Below, piece by piece: positions 1 to 8,846 of a stretch of DNA of 64,000 bases. Where the stretch lies: NCBI GenBank assembly GCA_041393965.1, contig JAWKJB010000001.1:434001-498000 (forward strand). The letters run 5' to 3'. Position 1 is the first letter of the stretch. Each line of letters begins with the position of its first letter. The notes beneath the pieces are model-generated. The model did no database searches. It had not been told where the DNA came from and saw only the letters and a program-made list of their open reading frames with translations. A program made the position numbers and the translations under genes. The DNA is from Acidimicrobiia bacterium. GTDB taxonomy: Bacteria > Actinomycetota > Acidimicrobiia > Spongiisociales > UBA5794.

Positions 1-55
1 TGCGCGCGGCCACGCTCGGAGCCGACATCGGCTTGCGTTCGTTGTTCCCAGACAT
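1..55 (-). CDS. Start of an unidentified gene running off the window
   Basis: Read leftwards from 55 there is an ATG followed by 18 open codons (MSGNNERKPMSAPSVAAR), preceded by AGAAAGG about 8 nt upstream. This looks like a real translation start. The KP-x-S-x-P-S-x-x-A-R opening is reminiscent of ketopantoate hydroxymethyltransferase (PanB) N-termini, but 18 residues are too few to assign a family. It diverges from the PPOX gene at 152. Confidence 0.45.
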   Translation of the reverse strand, partial: MSGNNERKPMSAPSVAAR

Positions 56-151
56 CGATCGATCCTTTCTCCCCGCCGCTGCGGGTCGGGGGACACCACC
101 ATGGTAACCATCGGGCTATGCGCCTGCAGCGGCGCACCGTATGCTGTTGCC

Positions 152-631
152 ATGGCACGCAAAGACATCACCATGACCGACGCCGAGATCCAGCAGTTTC
201 TCTCCGAGGGTCGCAAGATCCTGCAACTCGCCACGCTGGGCAAGGACGGGGCACCCCACCTGGCACCCATGTGGTATGCGGTCGACGACGGCCGAATCGT
301 GTTCCGGTCGTTCACCAAGTCGCAGAAGATCGTCAACCTTGCTCGAGACCCGAGGCTGTCGGTTCTCGTCGAAGAGGGTGATGCCTACAGCGAGCTCCGC
401 GGCGTCATGATCCGGGGCACCGCGTCCCTCGTCACCGACCCCGACTATGTGCTCGCCTTGTACGGGAGGCTCTCGGCTCGATACCCGATGGTCGGATCAG
501 AACCGGTGTCGCTCAGCGACGACGAACTACGCGAGACCTTCGGGGGTCACGCGACCAAGAACACGGCCGTGATCGTCGAACCCCACACGGTCGCCTCGTG
601 GGATCACACGAAGCTCGGCGGCCAATACTGA
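152..631 (+). CDS. PPOX-class flavin/F420-dependent protein
   Basis: A protein of about 159 residues with the split beta-barrel layout of the pyridoxamine 5'-phosphate oxidase-like superfamily. It shows an ATLGKDGAPHLAPMWY strand pair, then VFRSFTKSQKIVNLARDPRLSV (basic cofactor-phosphate contacts) and a RGTASLV strand. Such actinobacterial proteins bind F420, FMN or heme and carry out small-molecule redox chemistry; which one applies here cannot be told. An upstream in-frame ATG exists at 101, but its 17 extra residues do not resemble the family. The ATG at 152 or the one at 173 is the better start. A dispersed 54-bp repeat begins 16 bp after the stop. Confidence 0.75.
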   Translation: MARKDITMTDAEIQQFLSEGRKILQLATLGKDGAPHLAPMWYAVDDGRIVFRSFTKSQKIVNLARDPRLSVLVEEGDAYSELRGVMIRGTASLVTDPDYVLALYGRLSARYPMVGSEPVSLSDDELRETFGGHATKNTAVIVEPHTVASWDHTKLGGQY

Positions 632-646
632 CACGCACCCGTGTGC

Positions 647-700
647 CGTTCTGTGGGCTGAGACCGACCTTTTTGTCGAACGCGAACCCTGGGTACGCGG
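647..700 (+). repeat. 54-bp dispersed intergenic repeat, copy A
   Basis: This segment matches the reverse complement of 13845-13898 at 47 of 54 positions without gaps. Its 3' half (from GAACGCGAACCC) is identical and contains a 19-bp odd palindrome, CGCGAACCCTGGGTACGCG at 681-699. That symmetry is typical of a protein-binding site. It lies between the PPOX stop and the PadR promoter. It could be a shared operator with conserved flanks or a small dispersed repeat. Confidence 0.7.
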
Positions 701-714
701 GTTTTTCGCGTTCT

Positions 715-752
715 ATATCGAAACGATATACAATCGTGTATCGATTCGATAT
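715..752. promoter_or_regulatory. PadR operator: 38-bp near-perfect palindrome over the padR promoter
   Basis: The stretch starting ATATCGAAACGATAT and ending ATCGATTCGATAT is its own reverse complement at 16 of 19 base pairs. It ends 13 bp before the padR GTG. A -10-like TATACT (750-755) overlaps its edge, with the GTG 9 nt further on, so a leaderless, autorepressed transcript is likely. PadR proteins commonly bind AT-rich palindromes of this kind; the binding here is inferred. Confidence 0.7.
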
Positions 753-764
753 ACTGGCGGCATC

Positions 765-1283
765 GTGTTGGACTTCGCCATTCTCGGCCTGCTCATCGAA
801 CACCCGCGACACGGGTACGAAATAAAGCGCTCCCTTGCCCAGCTCGGGTTCTGGACGGTCTCGTTCGGCTCGCTGTACCCGGCGCTGCGTCGACTCGACA
901 AACGCGGTGCGATCCAAGCGACCGAAGGAACCGGCCGGCGCAAGGCATATGCCATCACCGCCGACGGGCGTGACCTCTTCGACTCCCTCCTCACCGCGGA
1001 TCCCGACGCGTCCGAGACCGATCGTGCCTTCCAGATCAGGCTCGCCTTCCTCTCACAGCTCCCCCAGTCGCAGCGCAGCCGCGTGCTCGAACACCGAAGG
1101 GCCAAGGTCGCGTCCCAACTCAAGGCCGCCAGAGAAATCGTCGTCGAAGCGCGCACCACATCACAGAACCAGGACCGGTATCGCCTTGCCCTCATGGAGC
1201 ATGCGATGCGGTCCATCGAAGCAGACATGGCCTGGCTGGACGGACTGATCGCCAGCGAACGCCGAGTCGGCCTGAGTACCTGA
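765..1283 (+). CDS. PadR-family transcriptional regulator
   Basis: Residues 1-80 form the PadR winged helix: LDFAILGLLIEHPRHGYEIK, then SFGSLYPALRRLDKRGAIQ and a wing with GRRKAYAIT. The rest is the helical Vir-type dimerisation tail. The GTG start sits 9 nt after TATACT. It is followed 22 bp later by ino1, a pairing also seen in mycobacteria (Rv0047c-Rv0046c), which suggests it controls inositol phosphate synthesis as well as itself. Effector unknown. Confidence 0.9.
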   Translation: MLDFAILGLLIEHPRHGYEIKRSLAQLGFWTVSFGSLYPALRRLDKRGAIQATEGTGRRKAYAITADGRDLFDSLLTADPDASETDRAFQIRLAFLSQLPQSQRSRVLEHRRAKVASQLKAAREIVVEARTTSQNQDRYRLALMEHAMRSIEADMAWLDGLIASERRVGLST

Positions 1284-1305
1284 ACATCCCCACAGGAGGG
1301 CATCC

Positions 1306-2415
1306 ATGTCCAAGATTCGAGTAGCCATCGCAGGGCTCGGGAACTGCGCGAACTCCCTCATCCAGGGTGTCGAGTACTACAAGGACGCCGATGCCGACCT
1401 CAAGATCCCCGGCCTCATGCATGTCCGGCTCGGTGACTACCACATCGGCGATGTCGAGTTCGTCGCGGCGTTCGATGTCGACGCCTCCAAGGTCGGCCAG
1501 GACATCGCGAAGGCCATGTGGGGCGGCCAGAACAACACCATCGAGTTCGCAACCGTTCCTGATCTGGGCGTCGAAGTGTTGCGCGGCCCGACCTACGACG
1601 GCCTCGGCCAGTACTACACCGGACAGGTCGAGGAGTCTCCGGCAGAGCCCGTCGATGTGGTTGCGGCACTCAGGGAGGCCCGCGCCGAGGTACTCGTGTC
1701 ATACCTCCCTGTCGGCTCGGAGGAGGCAACGAAGTTCTACGCCCAGGCAGCCATCGATGCAGGTTGCGCCTTCGTCAACGCCATTCCCGTCTTCATCGCC
1801 TCGGATCCTGCGTGGGCCCGCAGGTTTGTCGACGCCGGACTGCCGATCATCGGTGACGACATCAAGTCGCAGGTCGGGGCAACGATCGTGCACCGCCAGC
1901 TCGCACGCCTCTTCGAAGACCGTGGCGTGCGAATCGACAACACCTACCAGCTGAACTTCGGCGGCAACATGGACTTCATGAACATGCTTGAACGGGAGCG
2001 TCTCCAGTCCAAGAAGATCTCCAAGACCCAGTCTGTCACCAGTCAGATCGAAGAGAAGATCAACTCCGACAATGTCCACATCGGCCCCTCCGACCATGTG
2101 CCGTGGTTGACGGACCGCAAGTGGGCATACATCCGCCTCGAAGGTACGAGCTTCGGCGATGTGCCGCTCAATGTGGAGATGAAGCTCGAGGTCTGGGACT
2201 CGCCGAACAGCGCAGGCGTCATCATCGATGCAGTCCGCTGCGCCAAGATCGGTTTGGATCGCGGTCTCGGCGGACCACTCCTTGCGCCGTCGTCGTACTT
2301 CATGAAGTCTCCTTCGGTGCAATACCACGACAGCGTCGCCCATGACAATGTCGAGGCGTTCATTGCGGGCAACGATCCGGCGCAGGCCGATCTCGTGACA
2401 TTCCTCGGCGGCTGA
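1306..2415 (+). CDS. ino1: Inositol-3-phosphate synthase
   Basis: Converts D-glucose 6-phosphate to 1D-myo-inositol 3-phosphate with NAD recycling, feeding phosphatidylinositol and, in many actinobacteria, mycothiol. The 369-residue protein matches the mycobacterial-type short form. It has a Rossmann start (VAIAGLGNCANSL), the DDIKSQVGATIVHRQ segment, NFGGNMDFMNM, and the C-terminal NSAGVIIDAVRCAKIGLDRG. An AGGAGGG ribosome-binding site precedes the ATG. Probably cotranscribed with padR. Confidence 0.95.
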   Translation: MSKIRVAIAGLGNCANSLIQGVEYYKDADADLKIPGLMHVRLGDYHIGDVEFVAAFDVDASKVGQDIAKAMWGGQNNTIEFATVPDLGVEVLRGPTYDGLGQYYTGQVEESPAEPVDVVAALREARAEVLVSYLPVGSEEATKFYAQAAIDAGCAFVNAIPVFIASDPAWARRFVDAGLPIIGDDIKSQVGATIVHRQLARLFEDRGVRIDNTYQLNFGGNMDFMNMLERERLQSKKISKTQSVTSQIEEKINSDNVHIGPSDHVPWLTDRKWAYIRLEGTSFGDVPLNVEMKLEVWDSPNSAGVIIDAVRCAKIGLDRGLGGPLLAPSSYFMKSPSVQYHDSVAHDNVEAFIAGNDPAQADLVTFLGG

Positions 2416-2515
2416 AGCCCCACACCGGAGCCCAGCACCTCGACACCCGTGCACCGACCGTCGGCGGAGGCGCGCGGCGGTGGCCTGCGGATCCGGTTTC
2501 GGTACGATCGGCTCC

Positions 2516-3091
2516 ATGCAGTCACCGATCGATCTCACGACCAATCTCACAACCCCGGCGGCAGACGGTGCGAGGCGCCTGTCGGTCTCCTATCACCACC
2601 TGAGCCATCTCACAACCGAAGACGCCGGTTGGACCGTGACCGCCGTGGCGGAGCCGGGGGGTGTGATCGGAATCGACGGAACCCAGTATTCCCTGTCCGA
2701 GATCCACTGCCACACACCAAGTGAGCACACGATCGACGGTGTTGGGGCGGATCTCGAAGCTCACTTCGTCCATCAGGCCGTGAGCGAAGAGATCGCCGTC
2801 GTCGGCGTGATGTTTGACCCCGCCCCGGGATCCCATCCGATCGACATGGTTCTCACCAGCGGGCCGCAGATCGAACCCATTCGGCTGTCGGATCTCGTTC
2901 CGTTCCGGGCGCCCCAGTTTTCCTATGTGGGATCGTTGACCACGCCACCGTTCACCGACAATGTCAGGTGGGTGGTGCTCACGGAACGACTCCCGGTCGG
3001 GGTCGAAGCGCTCACCGAGTTCGCCGACCGGTACGGCCCGAACAACCGGCCTGTGCAGCCGACGGGCAGCGAGTCCATCTCGTACGGGTAA
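2516..3091 (+). CDS. Alpha-class carbonic anhydrase without signal peptide
   Basis: Hydrates CO2 to bicarbonate. Three zinc histidines are recognisable: two in EIHCH and one in LEAHFVH. Also present are the gatekeeper Glu in SEHTIDG and the GSLTTPP substrate-pocket Thr. The N-terminus (MQSPIDL) starts directly at the family's SPxDI motif, so there is no export signal or spacer. At about 191 residues it is a minimal form. The start is chosen at 2516, 7 nt after TACGAT (2503-2508), rather than the upstream in-frame ATG at 2480. Bacterial alpha-CAs are usually periplasmic or exported, so a cytoplasmic location would be unusual. Confidence 0.88.
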   Translation: MQSPIDLTTNLTTPAADGARRLSVSYHHLSHLTTEDAGWTVTAVAEPGGVIGIDGTQYSLSEIHCHTPSEHTIDGVGADLEAHFVHQAVSEEIAVVGVMFDPAPGSHPIDMVLTSGPQIEPIRLSDLVPFRAPQFSYVGSLTTPPFTDNVRWVVLTERLPVGVEALTEFADRYGPNNRPVQPTGSESISYG

Positions 3092-3158
3092 CCGCCCGGC
3101 ACCCCTGAGCCCTGCCTCACCAAAGGGGCCCGACGAGTTACTGCGGTACGATGTGGAG

Positions 3159-4520
3159 ATGATCTCCGTCAATCCCCTCGACGGCACGGTCGTAGCGGCC
3201 TACGACCGCACCACCCCGGCTGACATCGTTGCCCATATCGAAACCGCTGCAGAACGCCAACGGGACTGGATGCGCACCGATCTCGTGGTTCGGTCCAACC
3301 ACATGCATCGACTCGCAGAGGTTCTCGAGTCGCGACGGCAGGAGCTCGCAGAACTCATGGCCGTCGAGATGGGGAAACCGGTGCGGGAAGGACGCGGCGA
3401 GGTCGACAAGTGCGCGCTTGCCTGCCGGTACTACGCCGACTCAGCAGCTGGCTTCCTCGAAGACACACCCATCGAAACACACCGGGCCAAGAGCTATATC
3501 TCGTACCGGCCGATCGGTGTGGTGCTTGCCGTGATGCCATGGAACTTCCCGCTGTGGCAGGCGATCCGCTTCGCCGCCCCTGCGCTGATGGCAGGCAACG
3601 CCGGGATCCTCAAGCACGCATCGAATGTGTCGGGGTGCGCCATCGCCATCGACGAGATGGTGGTGGCTGCGGGGTTTCCGGACGGCCTGTTCCGCACCGT
3701 GATCGTCCCCTCGTCGGGGGTTGGGGAGATGATCGACCATCCGCTGATTCGAGGCGTGACCGTCACGGGCTCGGATGCCGCTGGCCGCGCCGTCGCGTCG
3801 AGGGCGGGGGCGCGCCTCAAAAAGACCGTGCTCGAACTCGGCGGGTCCGATCCGTACCTCGTTCTCGCCGATGCCGATGTCGATCGTGCCGCGGAGACCT
3901 GCGCAGCGTCGCGGCTGATCAACGGCGGCCAGTCGTGCATCGCCGCGAAACGCTTCATCGTCCACACCGCCATTGCTGAGGAATTCACGCACAAGCTCGC
4001 GGTATCCATGGCGCGTCGGGTCGTCGGCGATCCGCTCGATGACGCAACCGAAATCGGCCCGATGGCTCGTGTCGACCTGCGCGACGAGCTCCACGACCTC
4101 GTTCGTCGCTCGACCGAACTCGGCGCGACCGTCACCTCCGGTGGAAGGATCGAGCCGGGCAAGGGGGCGTTCTATCCGCCAACGGTGCTCGCTGGCGTCC
4201 AGCCGCACATGCCCGTGTTTCGCGAGGAGACCTTCGGGCCGGTCGCCGCGGTGACGACGGTGGCCAGCGACGCCGAAGCAATCCGCATGGCGAACGACTC
4301 GGTATTCGGCCTGGGTGCCGCCGTGTTCACGCGCGATGTCGAACGGGGTGAGCAGATCGCAAGGGACGAGCTCGAAGCCGGCTCCTGCTTCGTGAACGCC
4401 TTCGTCGCCTCGGATCCACGGCTCCCGTTCGGTGGCATCAAGGACTCCGGCTACGGGCGCGAACTGTCATCCCTCGGTATGCATGAGTTCCTCAACCTGA
4501 AGACCGTTGTGGTCGACTGA
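3159..4520 (+). CDS. NAD(P)-dependent aldehyde dehydrogenase, succinate-semialdehyde type
   Basis: A 453-residue ALDH. It shows the N-terminal Rossmann core (AVMPWNFPLWQAIRF), LELGGSDPYLVL with the general-base Glu, NGGQSCIAAKRF with the catalytic Cys, and EETFGPVAAV. The short N-terminus and overall pattern resemble GabD1-type succinate-semialdehyde dehydrogenases of actinobacteria, but the substrate is inferred. The start at 3159 lies 6 nt after a TACGAT -10 element. The frame is open further upstream to 2961, where it overlaps the carbonic anhydrase gene. Confidence 0.88.
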   Translation: MISVNPLDGTVVAAYDRTTPADIVAHIETAAERQRDWMRTDLVVRSNHMHRLAEVLESRRQELAELMAVEMGKPVREGRGEVDKCALACRYYADSAAGFLEDTPIETHRAKSYISYRPIGVVLAVMPWNFPLWQAIRFAAPALMAGNAGILKHASNVSGCAIAIDEMVVAAGFPDGLFRTVIVPSSGVGEMIDHPLIRGVTVTGSDAAGRAVASRAGARLKKTVLELGGSDPYLVLADADVDRAAETCAASRLINGGQSCIAAKRFIVHTAIAEEFTHKLAVSMARRVVGDPLDDATEIGPMARVDLRDELHDLVRRSTELGATVTSGGRIEPGKGAFYPPTVLAGVQPHMPVFREETFGPVAAVTTVASDAEAIRMANDSVFGLGAAVFTRDVERGEQIARDELEAGSCFVNAFVASDPRLPFGGIKDSGYGRELSSLGMHEFLNLKTVVVD

Positions 4521-4553
4521 AAGGGCACGACGGACGGTGTGGGCTTGGTACAG

Positions 4554-5747
4554 TCACGCTCCGGCCCATCCATCGCCCTGGTCGAGGGACTCGGTGTCGG
4601 TTGCCGGCAGTCGGCGTCGTCCCGCCTTGACAGCGACCACCGTCAAACCGGTGGCGGTGAGACCCGACGCCGACACGACCGCGAGCGCACCGAGGGCTCC
4701 CGCGTCGACGAAAGCGCCGCCCATGGCGGGGCCGAACGAGCGACCGAGGGCCATGACCCCCTGGCCGTCACCCGCACGCTCCGCTGGTTCGAGGGACCGA
4801 TCGACGAGCATCTGGAGGACACCTGGTACCCCCATCCAGTGTGCAAACCCCCACCAGAACATCCCGACGAAGAACAGGAATGGACCGCCGAAGACCGTCA
4901 CCGCCGCGGCGACCCCGATCGAGGCGATGAACCAACCGGGTTTGGAGTGGCGGGTCGACATCCAGGCGCCGACCAACCCACCGAAGGCGTTGAGGCTGAA
5001 CCCGATCGAGGCCGCGAGCGGTGCCATGTCGTGGATGTCGCGGCTGACGATCATCATGTTCAGATACAGACTCGACCCGAAAAAGGTCAATGCGAACAGG
5101 ACCACCAGAAGGATCCGATTCGACCGGGAGCGAGACACATGGCCACGGCTTCTCCGCCTCCCCGAGATCGGAGCGAGGAACACGGCAGCCGGGATCGTCA
5201 CGACAGCAAGAAGGCCATAGACCGCCCGGTCGCCGTGTTCTGCCACAACGGCGAGCACGGGCGACACGACCAACGCGGCAACCGGCCCCGTCGCCGCGAT
5301 CGACGACATCGATCGGATTCGTTTCATGGCGCTTGCCCACGCAAGCCAAGTCATCGTTCCTGCGCAGATGCCAGCGAGGATCCGGAGGCCGACCAGCACC
5401 TCGTACCGGTTGGGCGCCATGCTCAGGATGTTCGTGGCGACGAGGCCGATCGCCGCGTATCGCAGGATTCGACCGTTGGGTCGAAACAACCGCGGGAGGA
5501 CGAAGTTCGCCAACGCGAACGCCCCGACCTGTGCCACGGCGATCGAGTTGGTGAGTCCCTCGGACACTCCATAGCGCTCAGCGATGGGAGCAAGCAGGAA
5601 CGGTGTCGCAGAGAACAGGACGGCGACCGCAGCCGTCGACGCAATGAGGGCGAACGGGGTGCCTGACCGACCTCCGTAGAGGACCCTTGCGGGAACATGC
5701 ATCCCCTCCAGTATCGCAAGGGCACGCGGCAAGCCGTTGTCTTCCAT
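4554..5747 (-). CDS. MFS transporter
   Basis: A 12-helix-like hydrophobic protein of about 397 residues. A charged central loop (SGRRRSRGHVSRSRSNR) separates two six-helix halves, and the motif region FLLAPIAERYGVSEG follows helix 1. No substrate can be named. The true start is unclear: ATGs at 5747 and 5702 are both in frame, and GGAGGGG lies directly against the latter, too close for a normal ribosome-binding site. It diverges from the response regulator at 5788. Confidence 0.75.
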   Translation of the reverse strand: MEDNGLPRALAILEGMHVPARVLYGGRSGTPFALIASTAAVAVLFSATPFLLAPIAERYGVSEGLTNSIAVAQVGAFALANFVLPRLFRPNGRILRYAAIGLVATNILSMAPNRYEVLVGLRILAGICAGTMTWLAWASAMKRIRSMSSIAATGPVAALVVSPVLAVVAEHGDRAVYGLLAVVTIPAAVFLAPISGRRRSRGHVSRSRSNRILLVVLFALTFFGSSLYLNMMIVSRDIHDMAPLAASIGFSLNAFGGLVGAWMSTRHSKPGWFIASIGVAAAVTVFGGPFLFFVGMFWWGFAHWMGVPGVLQMLVDRSLEPAERAGDGQGVMALGRSFGPAMGGAFVDAGALGALAVVSASGLTATGLTVVAVKAGRRRLPATDTESLDQGDGWAGA

Positions 5748-5787
5748 CGGGCACAGCAAGGAAGCATCTGATCGCTACGATTGACGC

Positions 5788-6153
5788 GTGGCACACATCC
5801 TCATCGCAGACGATGCCGCGACGATTCGGCTTCTCGTCAAGCGGCACTTGCAAGCCGCCGGTCATGAGGTGACGGAGGCCGTCGACGGGCCAGCGGCGCT
5901 TGAGCTCGGGCGCTCGCAAGGATTCGATCTCGCCATCTTGGACCAGCTGATGCCCGGCATGAAGGGAATCGATGTTCTCCACACCTGGCGTTCGGAGCAG
6001 ATCGATCTCCCGGTGATACTCCTGTCGGGGGTGGATGACCATCACGCTGTCGTCGATTCCCTCGAAGAAGGTGCGGCGGACTACATCCGGAAGCCGTTCA
6101 GCCCGTCCGAGCTCAACGCAAGGGTGGGCCGCGTCCTCGCGACTTCCGGCTGA
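5788..6153 (+). CDS. Single-domain response regulator (CheY-like receiver)
   Basis: At 121 residues it is only a receiver domain: acidic pair in ILIADDAA, phospho-acceptor Asp in LAILDQLMPGMKG, Ser in ILLSGV, and Lys in YIRKPFSP. No output domain follows. The GTG start lies 6 nt after TACGAT (5776-5781), so the mRNA is probably leaderless. It is followed closely by the HEAT-repeat and glycosyltransferase genes, and may relay a signal to that membrane glycan synthase. The partner kinase is not in this window. Confidence 0.9.
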   Translation: MAHILIADDAATIRLLVKRHLQAAGHEVTEAVDGPAALELGRSQGFDLAILDQLMPGMKGIDVLHTWRSEQIDLPVILLSGVDDHHAVVDSLEEGAADYIRKPFSPSELNARVGRVLATSG

Positions 6154-6194
6154 CGAGCGACTGGTCCGTCTCCAGAACCGTCGATCGGGCGGGA

Positions 6195-7418
6195 ATGGGT
6201 CAACCGGACCCGCGGTCGCTCCGATATCTCACCTACATGGACGATCCACTGGTGCTCTGGCTCATCATCTCGGTTCTCGCCGCGCTGGCTGCGACCGTTC
6301 TGCTCGTGGTCATGAAGCTGATCCATCGCATGTACCTGCGGTGGCAAGGCGCCCGCATGGCGCACTACATCGCGGCGATCGGCGAGATGGTCAGCCGCAA
6401 ACTGTTGCCCGAGCGTCCCGCGCCCGGATGGGCTCGCGATCCGCTGTTCCATCGCGCCCTCGCCGAATACCGCCTGTCCCTCGTCGGCTCCGAGCGAGGT
6501 TTCATCGACGATCTGGTCGAATACCTCGGAGTGCTCGATGTGCTCGTCGACCGCATCGGGAAACCATTTCGGCCGAGCGCGAGACTCGCCTCCGTTGCCA
6601 CCTTCGTCGACCTCGCGACCGAATCGTATGTGGATGATCTCAGGGGGCTGCTCGGTGATCCGAGTCATCACATCGCGATCCACGCGGCAAAGGGGTTGAG
6701 CCGTCTTCGCGACATCCCGTCCGTCGCTCCCATTCTCGACCGAGCGGTCGAGGCATCGCCGTGGCACGCCGCGAGGCTCGCCGACGCGCTCGTCGGATAC
6801 GGACCGGTGGTAGGCCCGCCCGCACGCGCATGGATCGAGCGCAGCATCGACGACCCCCAACCACCCATCAAGACGGTTGCCCTCGCGGTGCGGGTCCTCG
6901 GACAGGTATCCGATCCCGCGGCGGAGGACCTCCTCGTGTCGATCCTCGCGTCGGACCAGCCGCAGTGGCGTGTCGCTGCCGCTTCGGCGCTCGGCTTCGT
7001 CGGGGGCAATAGCGCCGCGACCGCCCTGATCAGCGCACTGAGCGACCGCCACTGGCCCGTTCGAGCCCGAGCCGCTGCATCCCTCGGGCATCTCGCGGTG
7101 GCCAGCGCCACCGATCAACTCCGACCGCTTCTCAACGACGAGATGTGGTGGGTTCGTCAGAACGCTGCCGAGGCCATCGGCCGGCTCCCCGGCGGAACCG
7201 AGGTTCTCGTCAAAGCACTCTCTGGCAATGATCCGTTTGCCGCAGACGCGGCGTTGTACCAGCTGACGCTGCAAGGTGCGGTCGTTGAAGCGGCGAGGCG
7301 GTCCCGAACGGGAAAGCCGACACGGGTCGATGTCGACCTGCTCGCGCATGTCGGCAACCTACCGATCGACGCCCAACCGTTGGTGATGGGTTTGACAGGG
7401 TTGGAGTCCGTCCTCTGA
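6195..7418 (+). CDS. Membrane-anchored HEAT-repeat protein
   Basis: One N-terminal transmembrane segment (residues about 20-36, LVLWLIISVLAALAATVLLVV) is followed by a soluble region of HEAT/PBS-lyase-type helical repeats, for example repeated blocks like QWRVAAASALGFVGG, WPVRARAAASLGHLA and WWVRQNAAEAIGRLP. Such repeats act as protein-binding scaffolds. The stop overlaps the next gene's ATG (TGATG), so the two are probably translationally coupled and may form one complex. An internal ATG at 6237, just before the membrane helix, is a plausible alternative start. Confidence 0.8.
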   Translation: MGQPDPRSLRYLTYMDDPLVLWLIISVLAALAATVLLVVMKLIHRMYLRWQGARMAHYIAAIGEMVSRKLLPERPAPGWARDPLFHRALAEYRLSLVGSERGFIDDLVEYLGVLDVLVDRIGKPFRPSARLASVATFVDLATESYVDDLRGLLGDPSHHIAIHAAKGLSRLRDIPSVAPILDRAVEASPWHAARLADALVGYGPVVGPPARAWIERSIDDPQPPIKTVALAVRVLGQVSDPAAEDLLVSILASDQPQWRVAAASALGFVGGNSAATALISALSDRHWPVRARAAASLGHLAVASATDQLRPLLNDEMWWVRQNAAEAIGRLPGGTEVLVKALSGNDPFAADAALYQLTLQGAVVEAARRSRTGKPTRVDVDLLAHVGNLPIDAQPLVMGLTGLESVL

Positions 7419-8824
7419 TGATCGGCTTCCTCACCTTCGTGTCCCTGTTCTTCCTCGTGTTCTATGTTGCGCTCCAGGTCATCATGCTTGTCCTCGCAGC
7501 GGGCTCGGCAGTGTTTCTCCGGCGTGAGCGAATCGTTGAACGCTTCGGACGGGACCAGGACATGCTCGACTCGGACCTTGCGCCACCGGTATCGATCGTG
7601 ATCCCTGCGTACAACGAGGCAGCAGGAATCGTTGAATCCGTGCGGTCGCTCACCATGATCTCGTATCCCCGATATGAAATCGTCGTCGCAAACGACGGAA
7701 GCAGCGACGACACGCTCGATCTCCTGGTTGAGGCATTCGACCTCGAACAGATGCCATATCCGCTCCGTGTGAACATCGAAACGGCACCGATCCGCGGCAT
7801 CTACAAGTCGCGCCACGCCACCGGTGTCGTTCTTACCGTGGTCGACAAGGAGAACGGGGGAAGGGCCGATGCGCTCAACGCTGCGATCAACGCCGCCCAG
7901 TTCCCCTATGTGATGGCAACCGATGCCGATGTGATCGTCGACGAGGATGCCCTCATTCACTCGATGCGCCTCATCGCCGAGGACCGCGAGCGGGTCGTCG
8001 CTGTGGGAGGGAACATCCGACCCCTGAACGGCGGCACGGTTCGTCACGGCCACATCGTCGATCCCGGGGTCCCGAAGTCGCTGATCGCCCGCTACCAGGT
8101 GCTCGAGTATGTCCGCTCGTTCATCGCGACCAAGCCGGCATGGGCCGCGATCAACGCCCTTCCGAATGTGTCGGGGGCGTTCGGGATCTTCCGCCGAGAG
8201 ATCGTCACGGGACTCGGGGGCTACACATCCGGCCACTTCGGGGAGGATCTCGATCTGACGATGCGCATCCACCGATACTGCCACGACCACGGAGTCCCGT
8301 ACCGGATCCGGTATGCGCCGAACGCGGTCCTGTGGACCGAGGTGCCCCCAACCAAGGCGATCCTTCGGCGCCAGAGAATCCGCTGGCATCGGGGCCTGAT
8401 GACGGCCGTGTGGGACTTCCGTACGAGCCTCTTCAACCCACGCCACGGCACCGTCGGCATGCTGATGTGGCCGTTCATCGTCATCTTCGAGTTCCTCGCC
8501 CCGATCGTCGAGTTCACCGGCTATCTGATGATTCCGCTCGCCCTCGCCCTCGGATGGGTCACTCCACAGACGGTCGTGATGCTTGCCCTCATGGCGCTGT
8601 TCTTCGGCGCCTTCACCTCCTTGCTCGCCCTCGTCCTCGACGAGCGGTACGGGTACTTCAACGACCCGATGGAGACACTGCAACTCGTCGGGTTGGTCTT
8701 CATCGAGAACCTCGGGCTGCGCCAGATGACCGTGTGGTGGAGGATTCGGGCGATGATCGGTGGCCGGTCGACCCGCGTGTGGGGCGACATGGAACGGCGT
8801 GGCGTCACCCAGCTCGCATCCTGA
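7418..8824 (+). CDS. Membrane family 2 glycosyltransferase (processive synthase type)
   Basis: One N-terminal transmembrane helix, then a GT-A domain with VSIVIPAYNEAAGIV, VANDGSSDDT, the DAD metal motif, a GEDLDLTMR acceptor motif and QRIRW (the Q-x-x-R-W signature), then several C-terminal helices. This is the layout of cellulose, hyaluronan and poly-N-acetylglucosamine synthases, which polymerise and export a beta-glycan. The polymer is unknown. It is coupled to the HEAT protein and lies downstream of a CheY-like regulator. Confidence 0.88.
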   Translation: MIGFLTFVSLFFLVFYVALQVIMLVLAAGSAVFLRRERIVERFGRDQDMLDSDLAPPVSIVIPAYNEAAGIVESVRSLTMISYPRYEIVVANDGSSDDTLDLLVEAFDLEQMPYPLRVNIETAPIRGIYKSRHATGVVLTVVDKENGGRADALNAAINAAQFPYVMATDADVIVDEDALIHSMRLIAEDRERVVAVGGNIRPLNGGTVRHGHIVDPGVPKSLIARYQVLEYVRSFIATKPAWAAINALPNVSGAFGIFRREIVTGLGGYTSGHFGEDLDLTMRIHRYCHDHGVPYRIRYAPNAVLWTEVPPTKAILRRQRIRWHRGLMTAVWDFRTSLFNPRHGTVGMLMWPFIVIFEFLAPIVEFTGYLMIPLALALGWVTPQTVVMLALMALFFGAFTSLLALVLDERYGYFNDPMETLQLVGLVFIENLGLRQMTVWWRIRAMIGGRSTRVWGDMERRGVTQLAS

Positions 8825-8846
8825 GCGACAGCGGATCCTTCAGGGG

